Source: Kurthia massiliensis
Lineage (GTDB): Bacteria; Bacillota; Bacilli; Bacillales_A; Planococcaceae
DNA length: 64,000 bases
Direction of reading: 5' to 3'
Assembly (NCBI RefSeq): GCF_000285555.1
Contig: NZ_HE610998.1
Coordinates: 124,657 to 188,656 of the forward strand
How positions within the stretch are numbered: the stretch's first letter is position 1; each line of letters begins with the position of its first letter. The notes under the pieces are model-generated. The model saw only the letters and a program-made list of their open reading frames with translations, was not told the origin of the DNA and did no database searches. Position numbers and translations under genes: made by a program. Of the stretch, positions 37,486-44,702 are shown piece by piece.

Positions 37486-37857
37486 TTGAAACGTATTATT
37501 CGACATGCAACCCTTCAAGACGCAGATCAAATCGCAGCAATTCATACGGTTTGCAAAGCCGAATTGAATAAGCCGATTACGAGTCAAAATAGTCCGATCC
37601 GTTTTGAATATGATATTGCATTATGGAAAATTTATTTACAAGACGATAATTATCGCGTCCTCGTATTAGAAGACCGTATTATTATTGGTTTTATTTTAGC
37701 GCATCAGCCAGCTGACAGTGAGCAATGGCTTGTTGCTGACGCTGTCGTATTACCTGAGTATACGAAACCACACGACCGCGAGATGCTATACGATTCATTA
37801 ATGAAAGACATTTATCCAATCGTCAACGATCCAATTCAACTCGCTGACGCATTATAA
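37486..37857 (+). CDS. GNAT family N-acetyltransferase (123 aa, short)
   Basis: Starts at TTG with AAAGAGG upstream. The N-terminus RIIRHATLQDADQIAAIHTV is typical GNAT, and LVADAVVLPEYTKPHDREML covers the acetyl-CoA region, but the usual Q/RxxGxG/A loop is replaced, so it may have lost activity or bind another ligand. It ends in a CGAAGCC / GGCTTCG hairpin (37868-37891). Confidence 0.7.
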   Translation: MKRIIRHATLQDADQIAAIHTVCKAELNKPITSQNSPIRFEYDIALWKIYLQDDNYRVLVLEDRIIIGFILAHQPADSEQWLVADAVVLPEYTKPHDREMLYDSLMKDIYPIVNDPIQLADAL

Positions 37858-37946
37858 CGATAAAAATCGAAGCCAATTAGTTGCGGCTTCGGTTTTTTTG
37901 TTATACTTCAGTTAAACTGTATCGATTTTAAAGGAGTGAGTGGAAT

Positions 37947-38687
37947 ATGGATTTTTCAAATACGTATGTTGATGCCCCATTATATGATGAAGATGATGTC
38001 GTGTGGCATTATTATGATCCTCAATTACCGTCGCGATATGGCAGCAACTTCATGAGTTTTAAACAAATGCCGTCGCTTTCAACGTTTCGTCAATACGAAG
38101 CACGACAACATGATTTTCATGAGCATCGGCATATGACACATTTACGTTTTTTATTTCCGCAAGGCGAAACATTTTCACCAGAATTACAAACTTATATAGA
38201 AAATCGACAGTATGACATCGGCACTTTAGAGTTATATGCAATGTTACCAATTGATTTTCATAGTCGTACGAATGAAACTGTGACGGTTCAATTCGTCGAT
38301 ACGTCCTTATTAAAAAATTATTTATCATTTCAGTACAACGTTGACATCGCGTACGGAGAAGATTTTGCACGCGAAAAACAACATTTGCTAAAACAGCAAT
38401 TTGATGACCAAACAATTCGTTTTGTAGCAGCTTTATTGGATCATCAAATCGTCGGCACGCTGACGATTTTTATGACACCTGAAACGATTGAATTAGATAG
38501 TTTTGTCGTTGCTGATAAATATCAACGACAAGGTATCGGTAGTACGATGCAGCTGTTTATTATGCAACAGTTTACAGCGCACACAATCCTACTCGTAGCA
38601 GAAGGCGAAGACACACCGAAAGAAATGTATCAACGACAAGGTTATCAATTTTGTAGCGCTCGTTATGAAATTGTTTTGACAAAATAA
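37947..38687 (+). CDS. GNAT family N-acetyltransferase (246 aa)
   Basis: The C-terminal ~120 residues form a GNAT domain: IVGTLTIFMTPETIELDSFV, then VADKYQRQGIGSTMQLFI with the QxxGxG acetyl-CoA loop, and YQRQGYQFCSARYEI. The N-terminal ~125 residues resemble a degenerate second GNAT half. AAAGGAG precedes the ATG. The substrate is unknown. Confidence 0.83.
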   Translation: MDFSNTYVDAPLYDEDDVVWHYYDPQLPSRYGSNFMSFKQMPSLSTFRQYEARQHDFHEHRHMTHLRFLFPQGETFSPELQTYIENRQYDIGTLELYAMLPIDFHSRTNETVTVQFVDTSLLKNYLSFQYNVDIAYGEDFAREKQHLLKQQFDDQTIRFVAALLDHQIVGTLTIFMTPETIELDSFVVADKYQRQGIGSTMQLFIMQQFTAHTILLVAEGEDTPKEMYQRQGYQFCSARYEIVLTK

Positions 38688-38775
38688 GTAATATGCCTTT
38701 GCTTTTCTTTTCACTATCCGTATAATGGAAACGAATTCAAAGTTTTTTGACAAATTACGTTTGAAGGTGTTAATA

Positions 38776-39564
38776 ATGAAATTAACTGAGGAAATGTTAA
38801 AGGAAGTCTCGCAAAAATTTCGAGCTGTTCGTTATGAGGAAACACTCGTCTTAATTAGACGCTACTTTGAGATTGCATCTGAGGAAAAACAAATTGATGC
38901 GCAGTGCTACTTATATTACATTGCAACACAAATTCATGTGAATATGGCAAATGAAATGGAAGTTCAAAAATTGTTTGAACATTACGAAAAATTGATTCAT
39001 CATAGTATATCGCCATTAGAGCAATTAAAATTTAAACATATGCTTGCTGTTGTGCAGTTGATACAACATCATCAATACGACGAAGCGAAACAAATATTAT
39101 TTCAGTTGTTAAAAAATATGGAAGACCAACAATTCGTTATGGATTATCCGAACATTTATATTTCAATTTATGCGAATTTAATGGAATGCTTCATACATTT
39201 AGAAGAAGGCGATGAAATTGTTGCACACTATAATCGAATTGATCGCATTTATGTGCACAAGCTTCTTCATCTCGACGCAACGATTTATTTCTCAATTCAT
39301 AGCATTTTGGCCCAACATTATATAGAACAAAATCAACTGATTACGGCAGAAATGATTGTCGAAGATTGCTTGTCGCTTCCAGAAATTGAAGATAACGATA
39401 AATATAAAGGCACCTTTTTAATTTTAAATTCAATTTTGTACGCACTTCGCAATGACTATCAGATGTCGAATGCACTTTACGAAGAAGCAATGACACTCGT
39501 CTCAACAAATGTAAGCCGTCGAATTTTAAATGAACTTTCAAACGTATTTGCACAATATTTATAG
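38776..39564 (+). CDS. TPR-like helical protein
   Basis: A 262-residue all-helical protein with repeating ~35-residue helix pairs, resembling the TPR part of Rap/Rgg/NprR-type proteins but without a DNA-binding domain. The ATG at 38776 follows GAAGGTG; an in-frame ATG 17 codons earlier has no ribosome site. No signal-peptide gene (Phr-like) is seen next to it. It could be a protein-interaction or peptide-sensing protein (inference). Confidence 0.6.
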   Translation: MKLTEEMLKEVSQKFRAVRYEETLVLIRRYFEIASEEKQIDAQCYLYYIATQIHVNMANEMEVQKLFEHYEKLIHHSISPLEQLKFKHMLAVVQLIQHHQYDEAKQILFQLLKNMEDQQFVMDYPNIYISIYANLMECFIHLEEGDEIVAHYNRIDRIYVHKLLHLDATIYFSIHSILAQHYIEQNQLITAEMIVEDCLSLPEIEDNDKYKGTFLILNSILYALRNDYQMSNALYEEAMTLVSTNVSRRILNELSNVFAQYL

Positions 39565-39573
39565 TATAAATTG

Positions 39574-39586
39574 ATAATTGTATAAT
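39574..39586. repeat. AT 13-mer, copy 4
   Basis: ATAATTGTATAAT, followed by a perfect 11-bp inverted repeat TAATATTAACA / TGTTAATATTA at 39599-39626. Confidence 0.8.
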
Positions 39587-39658
39587 TTGATAAAATCATA
39601 ATATTAACATTTCCGTGTTAATATTAAACTGATTAGCCAAATAACGTTAAAATTTATT

Positions 39659-39703
39659 AAAACACCATTTAAAGCGCCTAAGAGACGTTTTAAATGGTGT
39701 TTT
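39659..39703. terminator. Bidirectional terminator, 15-bp stem
   Basis: AAAACACCATTTAAA / TTTAAATGGTGTTTT lies between the TPR-like gene and the convergent GNAT gene. Confidence 0.85.
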
Positions 39704-39756
39704 AATATTTTATATCATTTTTCACAAAAAAAGCCTTATATTGCATTTAAATAGCC

Positions 39757-40302
39757 TTATTCGCGAAATAACGCATATAAGATTACATCATGAAAACTGC
39801 CATTTAAACAAATATGTTTTTTCGCGATGCCTTCTAAACCCATACCAATTTTTTGTAGCACGCGATGTGTACGATGATTCTCAATAAAACATTCAGCAAT
39901 AATCTTTTGAATGTCTAATACTTCGAACGCATATTCTACGATAGCACGCCCAGCTTCTGGCATAATGCCACGTGCCCAATAATCTTCAGACAATAAAAAA
40001 CTCAACTGTGCTCTTTTATGTATCGTTGTGTAGTTCGTTAAATGAATCGTTCCGATGACGCGGTCGGTATCAACTAACGTAATACCCCATACAAAATCTT
40101 TATTTTGTTGTTGCTGCGTTAATGTATGTTGAATATAGTTTTCTGTATCTTGTAATGTCTCATGTGTTTGCCATTGAACGCGTTGAGAAAATTTTGGATT
40201 AGAAGCATATTCGAAAATATCATGTTGATCATCCAATGTGATCGGTCTTAATGTTAAACGTTCGGTTTTGAGATTAGGTATTTGCATAGACGTAATCGTC
40301 AT
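39757..40302 (-). CDS. RimJ/RimL-type GNAT acetyltransferase
   Basis: A 181-residue acetyltransferase of the ribosomal-protein type (LKTERLTLRPITLDDQHDIF; YWARGIMPEAGRAIVEYAFE; HRVLQKIGMGLEGIAKKHIC). The substrate may be a ribosomal protein N-terminus or an antibiotic-like molecule; it cannot be told. GGGGG lies ~12 nt before the ATG. It is monocistronic. Confidence 0.88.
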   Translation of the reverse strand: MTITSMQIPNLKTERLTLRPITLDDQHDIFEYASNPKFSQRVQWQTHETLQDTENYIQHTLTQQQQNKDFVWGITLVDTDRVIGTIHLTNYTTIHKRAQLSFLLSEDYWARGIMPEAGRAIVEYAFEVLDIQKIIAECFIENHRTHRVLQKIGMGLEGIAKKHICLNGSFHDVILYALFRE

Positions 40303-40447
40303 TCTTGTGCAATGCCCCCTTTTTTACACATATATAAATTGTTAAGCTAACTACTTACAGTATAAACCAATTGGTATAAATATACTACCTGACATATGGG
40401 TCTTTTCTCTACTTTGTACTCACTATTGATAGGTATTCATTAATAAA

Positions 40448-40488
40448 AAAGTAAGGAATGCGAACAATTTGTGCGCATTCCTTACTTT
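40448..40488 (-). terminator. Terminator of the par operon
   Basis: AAAGTAAGGAATGCG / CGCATTCCTTACTTT, a 15-bp stem just after the RHH gene. Confidence 0.88.
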
Positions 40489-40494
40489 ATATCA

Positions 40495-41019
40495 TTAATC
40501 CATCATCATAAAACGATCTACATATTCCATAAATTGTTCTTGCCCATTACGGTCGCGATAAACGTCTACCATCATTTGCGCTAACTCACGAATTGTTAGT
40601 TTGTGTACACGCGCGTTGTGACGAATCATGCGATAAATATTTGGATAAATATGAATCGCACGTGAGACTGTCGTTGCTTTTGCAACTTCAGAAGCACGCG
40701 GACGATATTGTTCTACTAATGCTTCTGACTTTTGATCTTCGAAAAATAAAGTCATCACTGCGATCATCATATTGAATTTCACGTCATGTTCTTCGGCAAT
40801 TTCCGCAATATCATCTTTCGTATCAGGTGACACACCGATCGGACGACGCACATCAGATGTATAGCGTGGACGTTCTGCATGATAATTTAAATTTGGAATT
40901 TCGCGCTTTGTCATTTTTTTCGTGAGCGCATTTTGAACAGGTGCCACTTTTTTTTCTTCTTTCGGTGGTTTTACCTTGTTAATCGTTAACGATGTTTTAG
41001 GCTTTAGCCAGTCAGACAT
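40495..41019 (-). CDS. Ribbon-helix-helix-like partition protein (ParB/ParR role)
   Basis: A 174-residue basic protein with a disordered N-terminus and a segment VRRPIGVSPDTKDDIAEIAE followed by EHDVKFNMMIAVMTLFF that fits a ribbon-helix-helix fold (strand, helix, helix). It is not a ParB/Spo0J-type protein. The gene lies 15 bp after parA on the same strand, the place of the centromere-binding partner in type Ib-like par operons. Its DNA site is not known; candidates are repeats upstream of parA or the AT 13-mers. GGAGG precedes the ATG. Confidence 0.72.
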   Translation of the reverse strand: MSDWLKPKTSLTINKVKPPKEEKKVAPVQNALTKKMTKREIPNLNYHAERPRYTSDVRRPIGVSPDTKDDIAEIAEEHDVKFNMMIAVMTLFFEDQKSEALVEQYRPRASEVAKATTVSRAIHIYPNIYRMIRHNARVHKLTIRELAQMMVDVYRDRNGQEQFMEYVDRFMMMD

Positions 41020-41034
41020 ACAACAATCAACCTC

Positions 41035-42225
41035 CTAGACGATTTCTAATGCTTTACGATGCTTACGAATGAGACGTTGCATCGCGCTAATGCTGTAAGG
41101 TGTAGGGTCTTTTTTAAGCCATTTTACCAGTTGTTTAAACTGTTGTTCAAATAATGCATCATTATCCTTACAAGCGATGAAAAGACGAATTAAATGTGTT
41201 TGTAATGTTTTACGTGGATTTGTTGATTTATATCCACGTAAACGTAGTGATTCAATATTTTGTAAGCGATATGTTTCGATTGCTTCTTTCAAACGGAACA
41301 ATTGTTCATCTGTGAAGTACTCTTGTAACGGCAGTAAAATTTCTTGTGTTGCCACACGAATTGTATCTGTTGGTAATGCATTCATACGAATCAATAATTC
41401 CTGTGTGACTTCTTCAAACATTTGCATAAATTCACGATTTTCCGTTGTATCTTCAAAGAATAGCGCTGGCATACGTTCATGTTCACGAACAACATCTGCA
41501 CGTCGAATCTTAGAGTCAAAAATCAATTCACCGAAGAAATCTTGTGCTGCATCAGCGACATATTTTTCTTCTTGTAAGTTTTGAGTGACAAAATACATGA
41601 CAACACCCAAATTTTTAGCCAGGTCATAGTCTGGTAAAAAATTTTGTGCACGTAGGCTATGCTCATTACACATATCGAAGAACGGTTGTAATTTACGGAA
41701 TGCTTTTTTCTCTGTAGACATAATACCTACGTAGAAGTCAGACGCAATAATTACGTTCGTTACTAAATGACCTGCACTCGGTGGAATATCAAATAAAATG
41801 AAATCATAATCATCTTCAATTGCAGCTAATACATTGCGAATGTATGTTGTACCTTGAATAGATTCTGTCGTTTTCATACGTGATAAAAATGTTGAGAATT
41901 CTTCTAACAATGAATTTGCTGGAATGAAACTTAACGAATCTGTTACAGGAACGATGGCACGTTTAATCGCATCTGCATGATTATTTTTCGCATAGTCTTG
42001 AATAGCATCATAAATGGTAAACATAGAACCATGCTGACCTTGCTCCATACCTAAATCAATATTGAAATAGTCACAGAAGAAATCAGTTGAGTCTCCTTGA
42101 TGGTCACAATCTATAACGAGTACACGCTGTTCATACTGCGTTGCTAAAATGTAAGCAGTCATATCTGTGATCGTTGTTTTACCAACGCCACCTTTCACAT
42201 TACCAAAAAAGAGTTTAATCGCCAT
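41035..42225 (-). CDS. parA: ParA family partition ATPase
   Basis: A 396-residue Walker-type ATPase with the deviant P-loop KGGVGKTTITD (11-21), LVIDCDHQGDSTDFF (A' motif) and FILFDIPPSAG (Walker B). It is longer than typical ParA/Soj proteins, with a ~130-residue helical C-terminal extension. It is first in the operon with the RHH protein; together they should segregate this replicon. Upstream DNA (42226-42413) holds direct/inverted AGTATATCA repeats and a parS site. Confidence 0.92.
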   Translation of the reverse strand: MAIKLFFGNVKGGVGKTTITDMTAYILATQYEQRVLVIDCDHQGDSTDFFCDYFNIDLGMEQGQHGSMFTIYDAIQDYAKNNHADAIKRAIVPVTDSLSFIPANSLLEEFSTFLSRMKTTESIQGTTYIRNVLAAIEDDYDFILFDIPPSAGHLVTNVIIASDFYVGIMSTEKKAFRKLQPFFDMCNEHSLRAQNFLPDYDLAKNLGVVMYFVTQNLQEEKYVADAAQDFFGELIFDSKIRRADVVREHERMPALFFEDTTENREFMQMFEEVTQELLIRMNALPTDTIRVATQEILLPLQEYFTDEQLFRLKEAIETYRLQNIESLRLRGYKSTNPRKTLQTHLIRLFIACKDNDALFEQQFKQLVKWLKKDPTPYSISAMQRLIRKHRKALEIV

Positions 42226-42380
42226 ATTTGCACCTTCCTATGTACATTTGTATAATTTTTTATTTACTACACTAAACTGTATAAATACCAATAAATACGA
42301 GTATATCAGCTTAGTTGAATGTCTTATCTAGTATATCATGTTTTATAAATTCAATGTGGGGTCAGGTTTAATTTATAAAT

Positions 42381-42396
42381 TGTTTCACGTGGAACA
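42381..42396. promoter_or_regulatory. parS site, exact Bacillus-type 16-mer
   Basis: TGTTTCACGTGGAACA is the exact reverse complement of the B. subtilis parS sequence TGTTCCACGTGAAACA bound by Spo0J/ParB. It lies between parA and the primase-like gene. No ParB/Spo0J gene is in the window, so it would rely on the chromosomal one. Confidence 0.85.
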
Positions 42397-42413
42397 CAGG
42401 TATATAAATATGT

Positions 42414-43751
42414 TTAGGCACTGTGGACCAATAAAGGGATTGAAGGACGCCTTCGCCTGTAATTGTCTATTGTGTAGGCGATATCATAGCAAGATGCGAT
42501 TAATGTGCGTCTTGAAGCGACCGTCGTAATGCATTCAATTTGCGGAAGCATAAATGCAATAAACGATGGTTCTGTTTGTTTTGCTTGTAAAAATGTTTGA
42601 ATAAAATGTTTTGTTAAAACAGCAGTTGTAGAAAATGTTGTGACGGCATTACGACCTGCACCAGTCGTTTTGCGCACAATTTTCGTTGTTGCGTTCAGCA
42701 ATTTATTTAACGTACTTTTCGGAATGCCTAATGATTTGCATAATGTGCTTTGAGACATTTGTACGTAAGGTGACGCTGGTGTAACACGATTTTCAATGAA
42801 CGTGACAAGATCTTGTTCCCACTCTGAAAGATGAGAGCGCACACGATCTTTGCGTTCTTTTTTATGTTTATACCAGCCACCTGTCGATAACTGTGGCAAT
42901 GCAATAGATTCATCGACATATTGTACGAGTAATTGCTCGATGTACGCTTTTTGTGGGCCATGATATTTTCCAGAATAAGCAGAACGACAAATTGTACGCA
43001 CTTCGTTATCTTTTAGTGGATATGTCAACATAGAATTCCATTCATCCATTAAGTTATACGTCTGTTCAAAAGGCAATTGATCTTGATAGCATGCGAGAGC
43101 CAACGTAAAAATCGCATTATTACGCCCAATTTGCCCTTTTTGACCGCGTAAATGTTTTGCTTTAATGATTGCTTGGAACCAAGGCTGCTCCGTCGCTTTT
43201 AATGATTTTGCCGCCTTTTTTGGTGCGTACAGTAAACGATTTTCGTCGCCATCGATACGCATTGACCAATCAATAAGTGAAGCAACGTCGTATTGCTGTT
43301 CTAATTGGCAAAAACGAATATTTGCTTCTGTAGGCAAGCGGAAAAATCCGAAGTCATTGCAATAAATGTCGGTTTCTACACTTGATAAGCTATGTTTTAA
43401 ATTTTGCGCAATGCGTTTTGCAATGTGCAAACTATGAGATTTACGATCTGTGGATAAGTAAAACGGTGTTTCTAGCATAAAATACATTTGATAGCCACGT
43501 GTTGATTCAACGACTAACGTTGGAACACCGATACTCTCATCCATCGCTGTTAAGACGAGCTCTTGCACTGAATAACGCTTCGTATCAATATCTACGACAA
43601 ATGTATTCAGTTGCAATAAGTTTTCTTCGCTGAATCCTGTAATGTGTTTTCGCGCAATGTCACTATATGTATAAGACACATAAGGATTCGGTGTAAAGTG
43701 TGAAAGTGAATGACGATGAGCAAGCAGCGCTTCGATCGATGTTACAATCAT
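42414..43751 (-). CDS. Replication primase-like protein (AEP with PriCT domain)
   Basis: A 445-residue protein. The N-terminal part resembles an archaeo-eukaryotic-type primase (FVVDIDTKRYSVQELVLTA, VVESTRGYQMYFML), and residues ~225-290 match the PriCT domain (GQIGRNNAIFTLALACYQDQ ... LKDNEVRTICRSAYSGKY). The last ~150 residues include a helix-turn-helix-like stretch (SQSTLCKSLGIPKSTLNKLL). Such proteins start lagging- or leading-strand synthesis on plasmids and phages. The 60-aa gene ends 5 bp upstream, so they are coupled. Confidence 0.82.
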   Translation of the reverse strand: MIVTSIEALLAHRHSLSHFTPNPYVSYTYSDIARKHITGFSEENLLQLNTFVVDIDTKRYSVQELVLTAMDESIGVPTLVVESTRGYQMYFMLETPFYLSTDRKSHSLHIAKRIAQNLKHSLSSVETDIYCNDFGFFRLPTEANIRFCQLEQQYDVASLIDWSMRIDGDENRLLYAPKKAAKSLKATEQPWFQAIIKAKHLRGQKGQIGRNNAIFTLALACYQDQLPFEQTYNLMDEWNSMLTYPLKDNEVRTICRSAYSGKYHGPQKAYIEQLLVQYVDESIALPQLSTGGWYKHKKERKDRVRSHLSEWEQDLVTFIENRVTPASPYVQMSQSTLCKSLGIPKSTLNKLLNATTKIVRKTTGAGRNAVTTFSTTAVLTKHFIQTFLQAKQTEPSFIAFMLPQIECITTVASRRTLIASCYDIAYTIDNYRRRRPSIPLLVHSA

Positions 43752-43756
43752 ACCCT

Positions 43757-43939
43757 TTACGCCAAGTGTTGAAGCAAAAATCTTACTTTTTGACGCACAA
43801 CAAAAATACCGCCTTGAATATGTTGCGCTTCCGTTGCTTGTGCTTTCGTTTGCGCCTCCTTCGAAGCAGATGAATATTTTTGTTTATAACGATGAATGGA
43901 TGATTTAAATAATTGTTCGTAAACTGCTGACATGTTCAT
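43757..43939 (-). CDS. Small basic protein, 60 aa
   Basis: First gene of the primase operon. It is basic with a helical Lys/Gln-rich middle (HRYKQKYSSASKEAQTKAQA) and no known domain. GGAGG lies 8 nt before the ATG at 43939. It is directly behind a promoter whose -10 lies inside an inverted repeat. A copy-control or DNA-binding role is possible (inference). Confidence 0.68.
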   Translation of the reverse strand: MNMSAVYEQLFKSSIHRYKQKYSSASKEAQTKAQATEAQHIQGGIFVVRQKVRFLLQHLA

Positions 43940-43950
43940 AGTTTTCACCT

Positions 43951-43979
43951 CCGATTTTTAGTATAGTAAAAAAAATCGG
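43951..43979 (-). promoter_or_regulatory. Promoter/operator of the primase operon
   Basis: A perfect 9-bp inverted repeat, CCGATTTTT / AAAAATCGG, encloses 11 bp that hold the minus-strand -10 box TATACT. An operator covering the -10 suggests repression, perhaps by the 60-aa protein or the initiator. Confidence 0.6.
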
Positions 43980-44025
43980 CGTGAATTATGAATAATGGTT
44001 TTTTGAATAATGGCTTGAGCCTTAC

Positions 44026-44055
44026 AGCCCCAACGGTTTGAAGGGGTTTTTTTTA
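44026..44055 (+). terminator. Terminator-like hairpin at the edge of the origin
   Basis: CCCC (44028-44031) and GGGG (44043-44046) enclose an 11-nt loop followed by eight T. It points rightward, toward the iterons, and would end a transcript antisense to the primase-operon leader. Confidence 0.5.
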
Positions 44056-44116
44056 GTGTCAAAAACGGCGTTATCCGACACTTGTGGTCCACTTTTTGAG
44101 TGAATTGAATAATTTC

Positions 44117-44125
44117 TGTGGATAA
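44117..44125 (-). promoter_or_regulatory. DnaA box 1
   Basis: TGTGGATAA, perfect consensus on the minus strand, between iterons 1 and 2. Confidence 0.8.
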
Positions 44126-44165
44126 CTCATAGTGCTTGAACCACTGATACGAAAGGGTTTTGAAG

Positions 44166-44174
44166 TTATCCACA
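44166..44174 (+). promoter_or_regulatory. DnaA box 2
   Basis: TTATCCACA, perfect consensus, 40 bp from box 1 in opposite orientation and directly before the three 16-bp-spaced iterons. Confidence 0.8.
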
Positions 44175-44638
44175 GAAAATCGAGCGACACTTGTGGCGAG
44201 CGACACTTGTGGCGAGCGACACTTGTGGTCCAAAAATGAATAATAGAAAAGCTTTTGAATAATTGATTTGACGCGATTCTTGATTTTGAACAATTCAATC
44301 GAGCGACACTTGTGGTCCAAAAAAAAATTTTGAGCGACACTTGTGGTCCAAAAATGAATGACGCTCGCGCTAATCGAGCGACACTTGTGGTCATAATTTG
44401 AATAATTGAATGTGTTCGAGCGACACTTGTGGTCCAAAAATGAATAATTAGTGATAGGAAGGTGAATCGAGCGACACTTGTGGTCCAAAAATGAATAATT
44501 CTTAATATATGAGGGACATTTGTGGCTGGCATTCGAATGACACTTATTTTACGACCGACACTTGTGGCACTTATTTGAATAACTGAATTGCCAAATTTTG
44601 TGAGATGCGAGCGACATTCATGGCGCATTTATGAATAA

Positions 44639-44668
44639 TTACATGAATATGAATAATTTTGCTATACT
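44639..44668 (+). promoter_or_regulatory. Promoter of the initiator gene
   Basis: -35-like TTACAT (44639) and -10 TATACT (44663-44668), 18 bp apart, lie next to the last degenerate iteron, so the initiator could repress itself. Confidence 0.5.
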
Positions 44669-44702
44669 ACTACTAATCAATGATCTAGAAAGGCGGTACA
44701 TC

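Larger units (their letters stand above)
44076..44568 (+). repeat. Iteron array
   Basis: Copies of CGACACTTGTGG start at 44076, 44185, 44201, 44217, 44304, 44335, 44379, 44421, 44472 and 44556; most continue with TCC and are preceded by GAG. Three are spaced 16 bp apart (44185, 44201, 44217); others are 31 to 109 bp apart. Degenerate copies lie near 44514 and 44611. Confidence 0.92.
44056..44640. other. Replication origin (oriV) with iterons and DnaA boxes
   Basis: An intergenic region of ~580 bp with no convincing gene. It holds about ten copies of the iteron CGACACTTGTGG(TCC) in one orientation, two perfect DnaA boxes, and AT-rich spacers with TGAATAAT. It lies between the divergent primase operon and the initiator gene, the expected position for an iteron-controlled origin. 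Confidence 0.85.

Noticed and set aside
44076-44568. CRISPR array
   Set aside because: Repeats are only 12-18 bp, unevenly spaced by 16-109 bp, and no cas genes lie nearby; iterons explain them.
43958-44628. Two overlapping minus-strand ORFs of 176 and 185 codons through the origin
   Set aside because: They consist of the iteron translated in two frames (repeated DHKCRS or TTSVAR units), have no ribosome site and overlap the iterons and DnaA boxes. They are by-products of the repeats.
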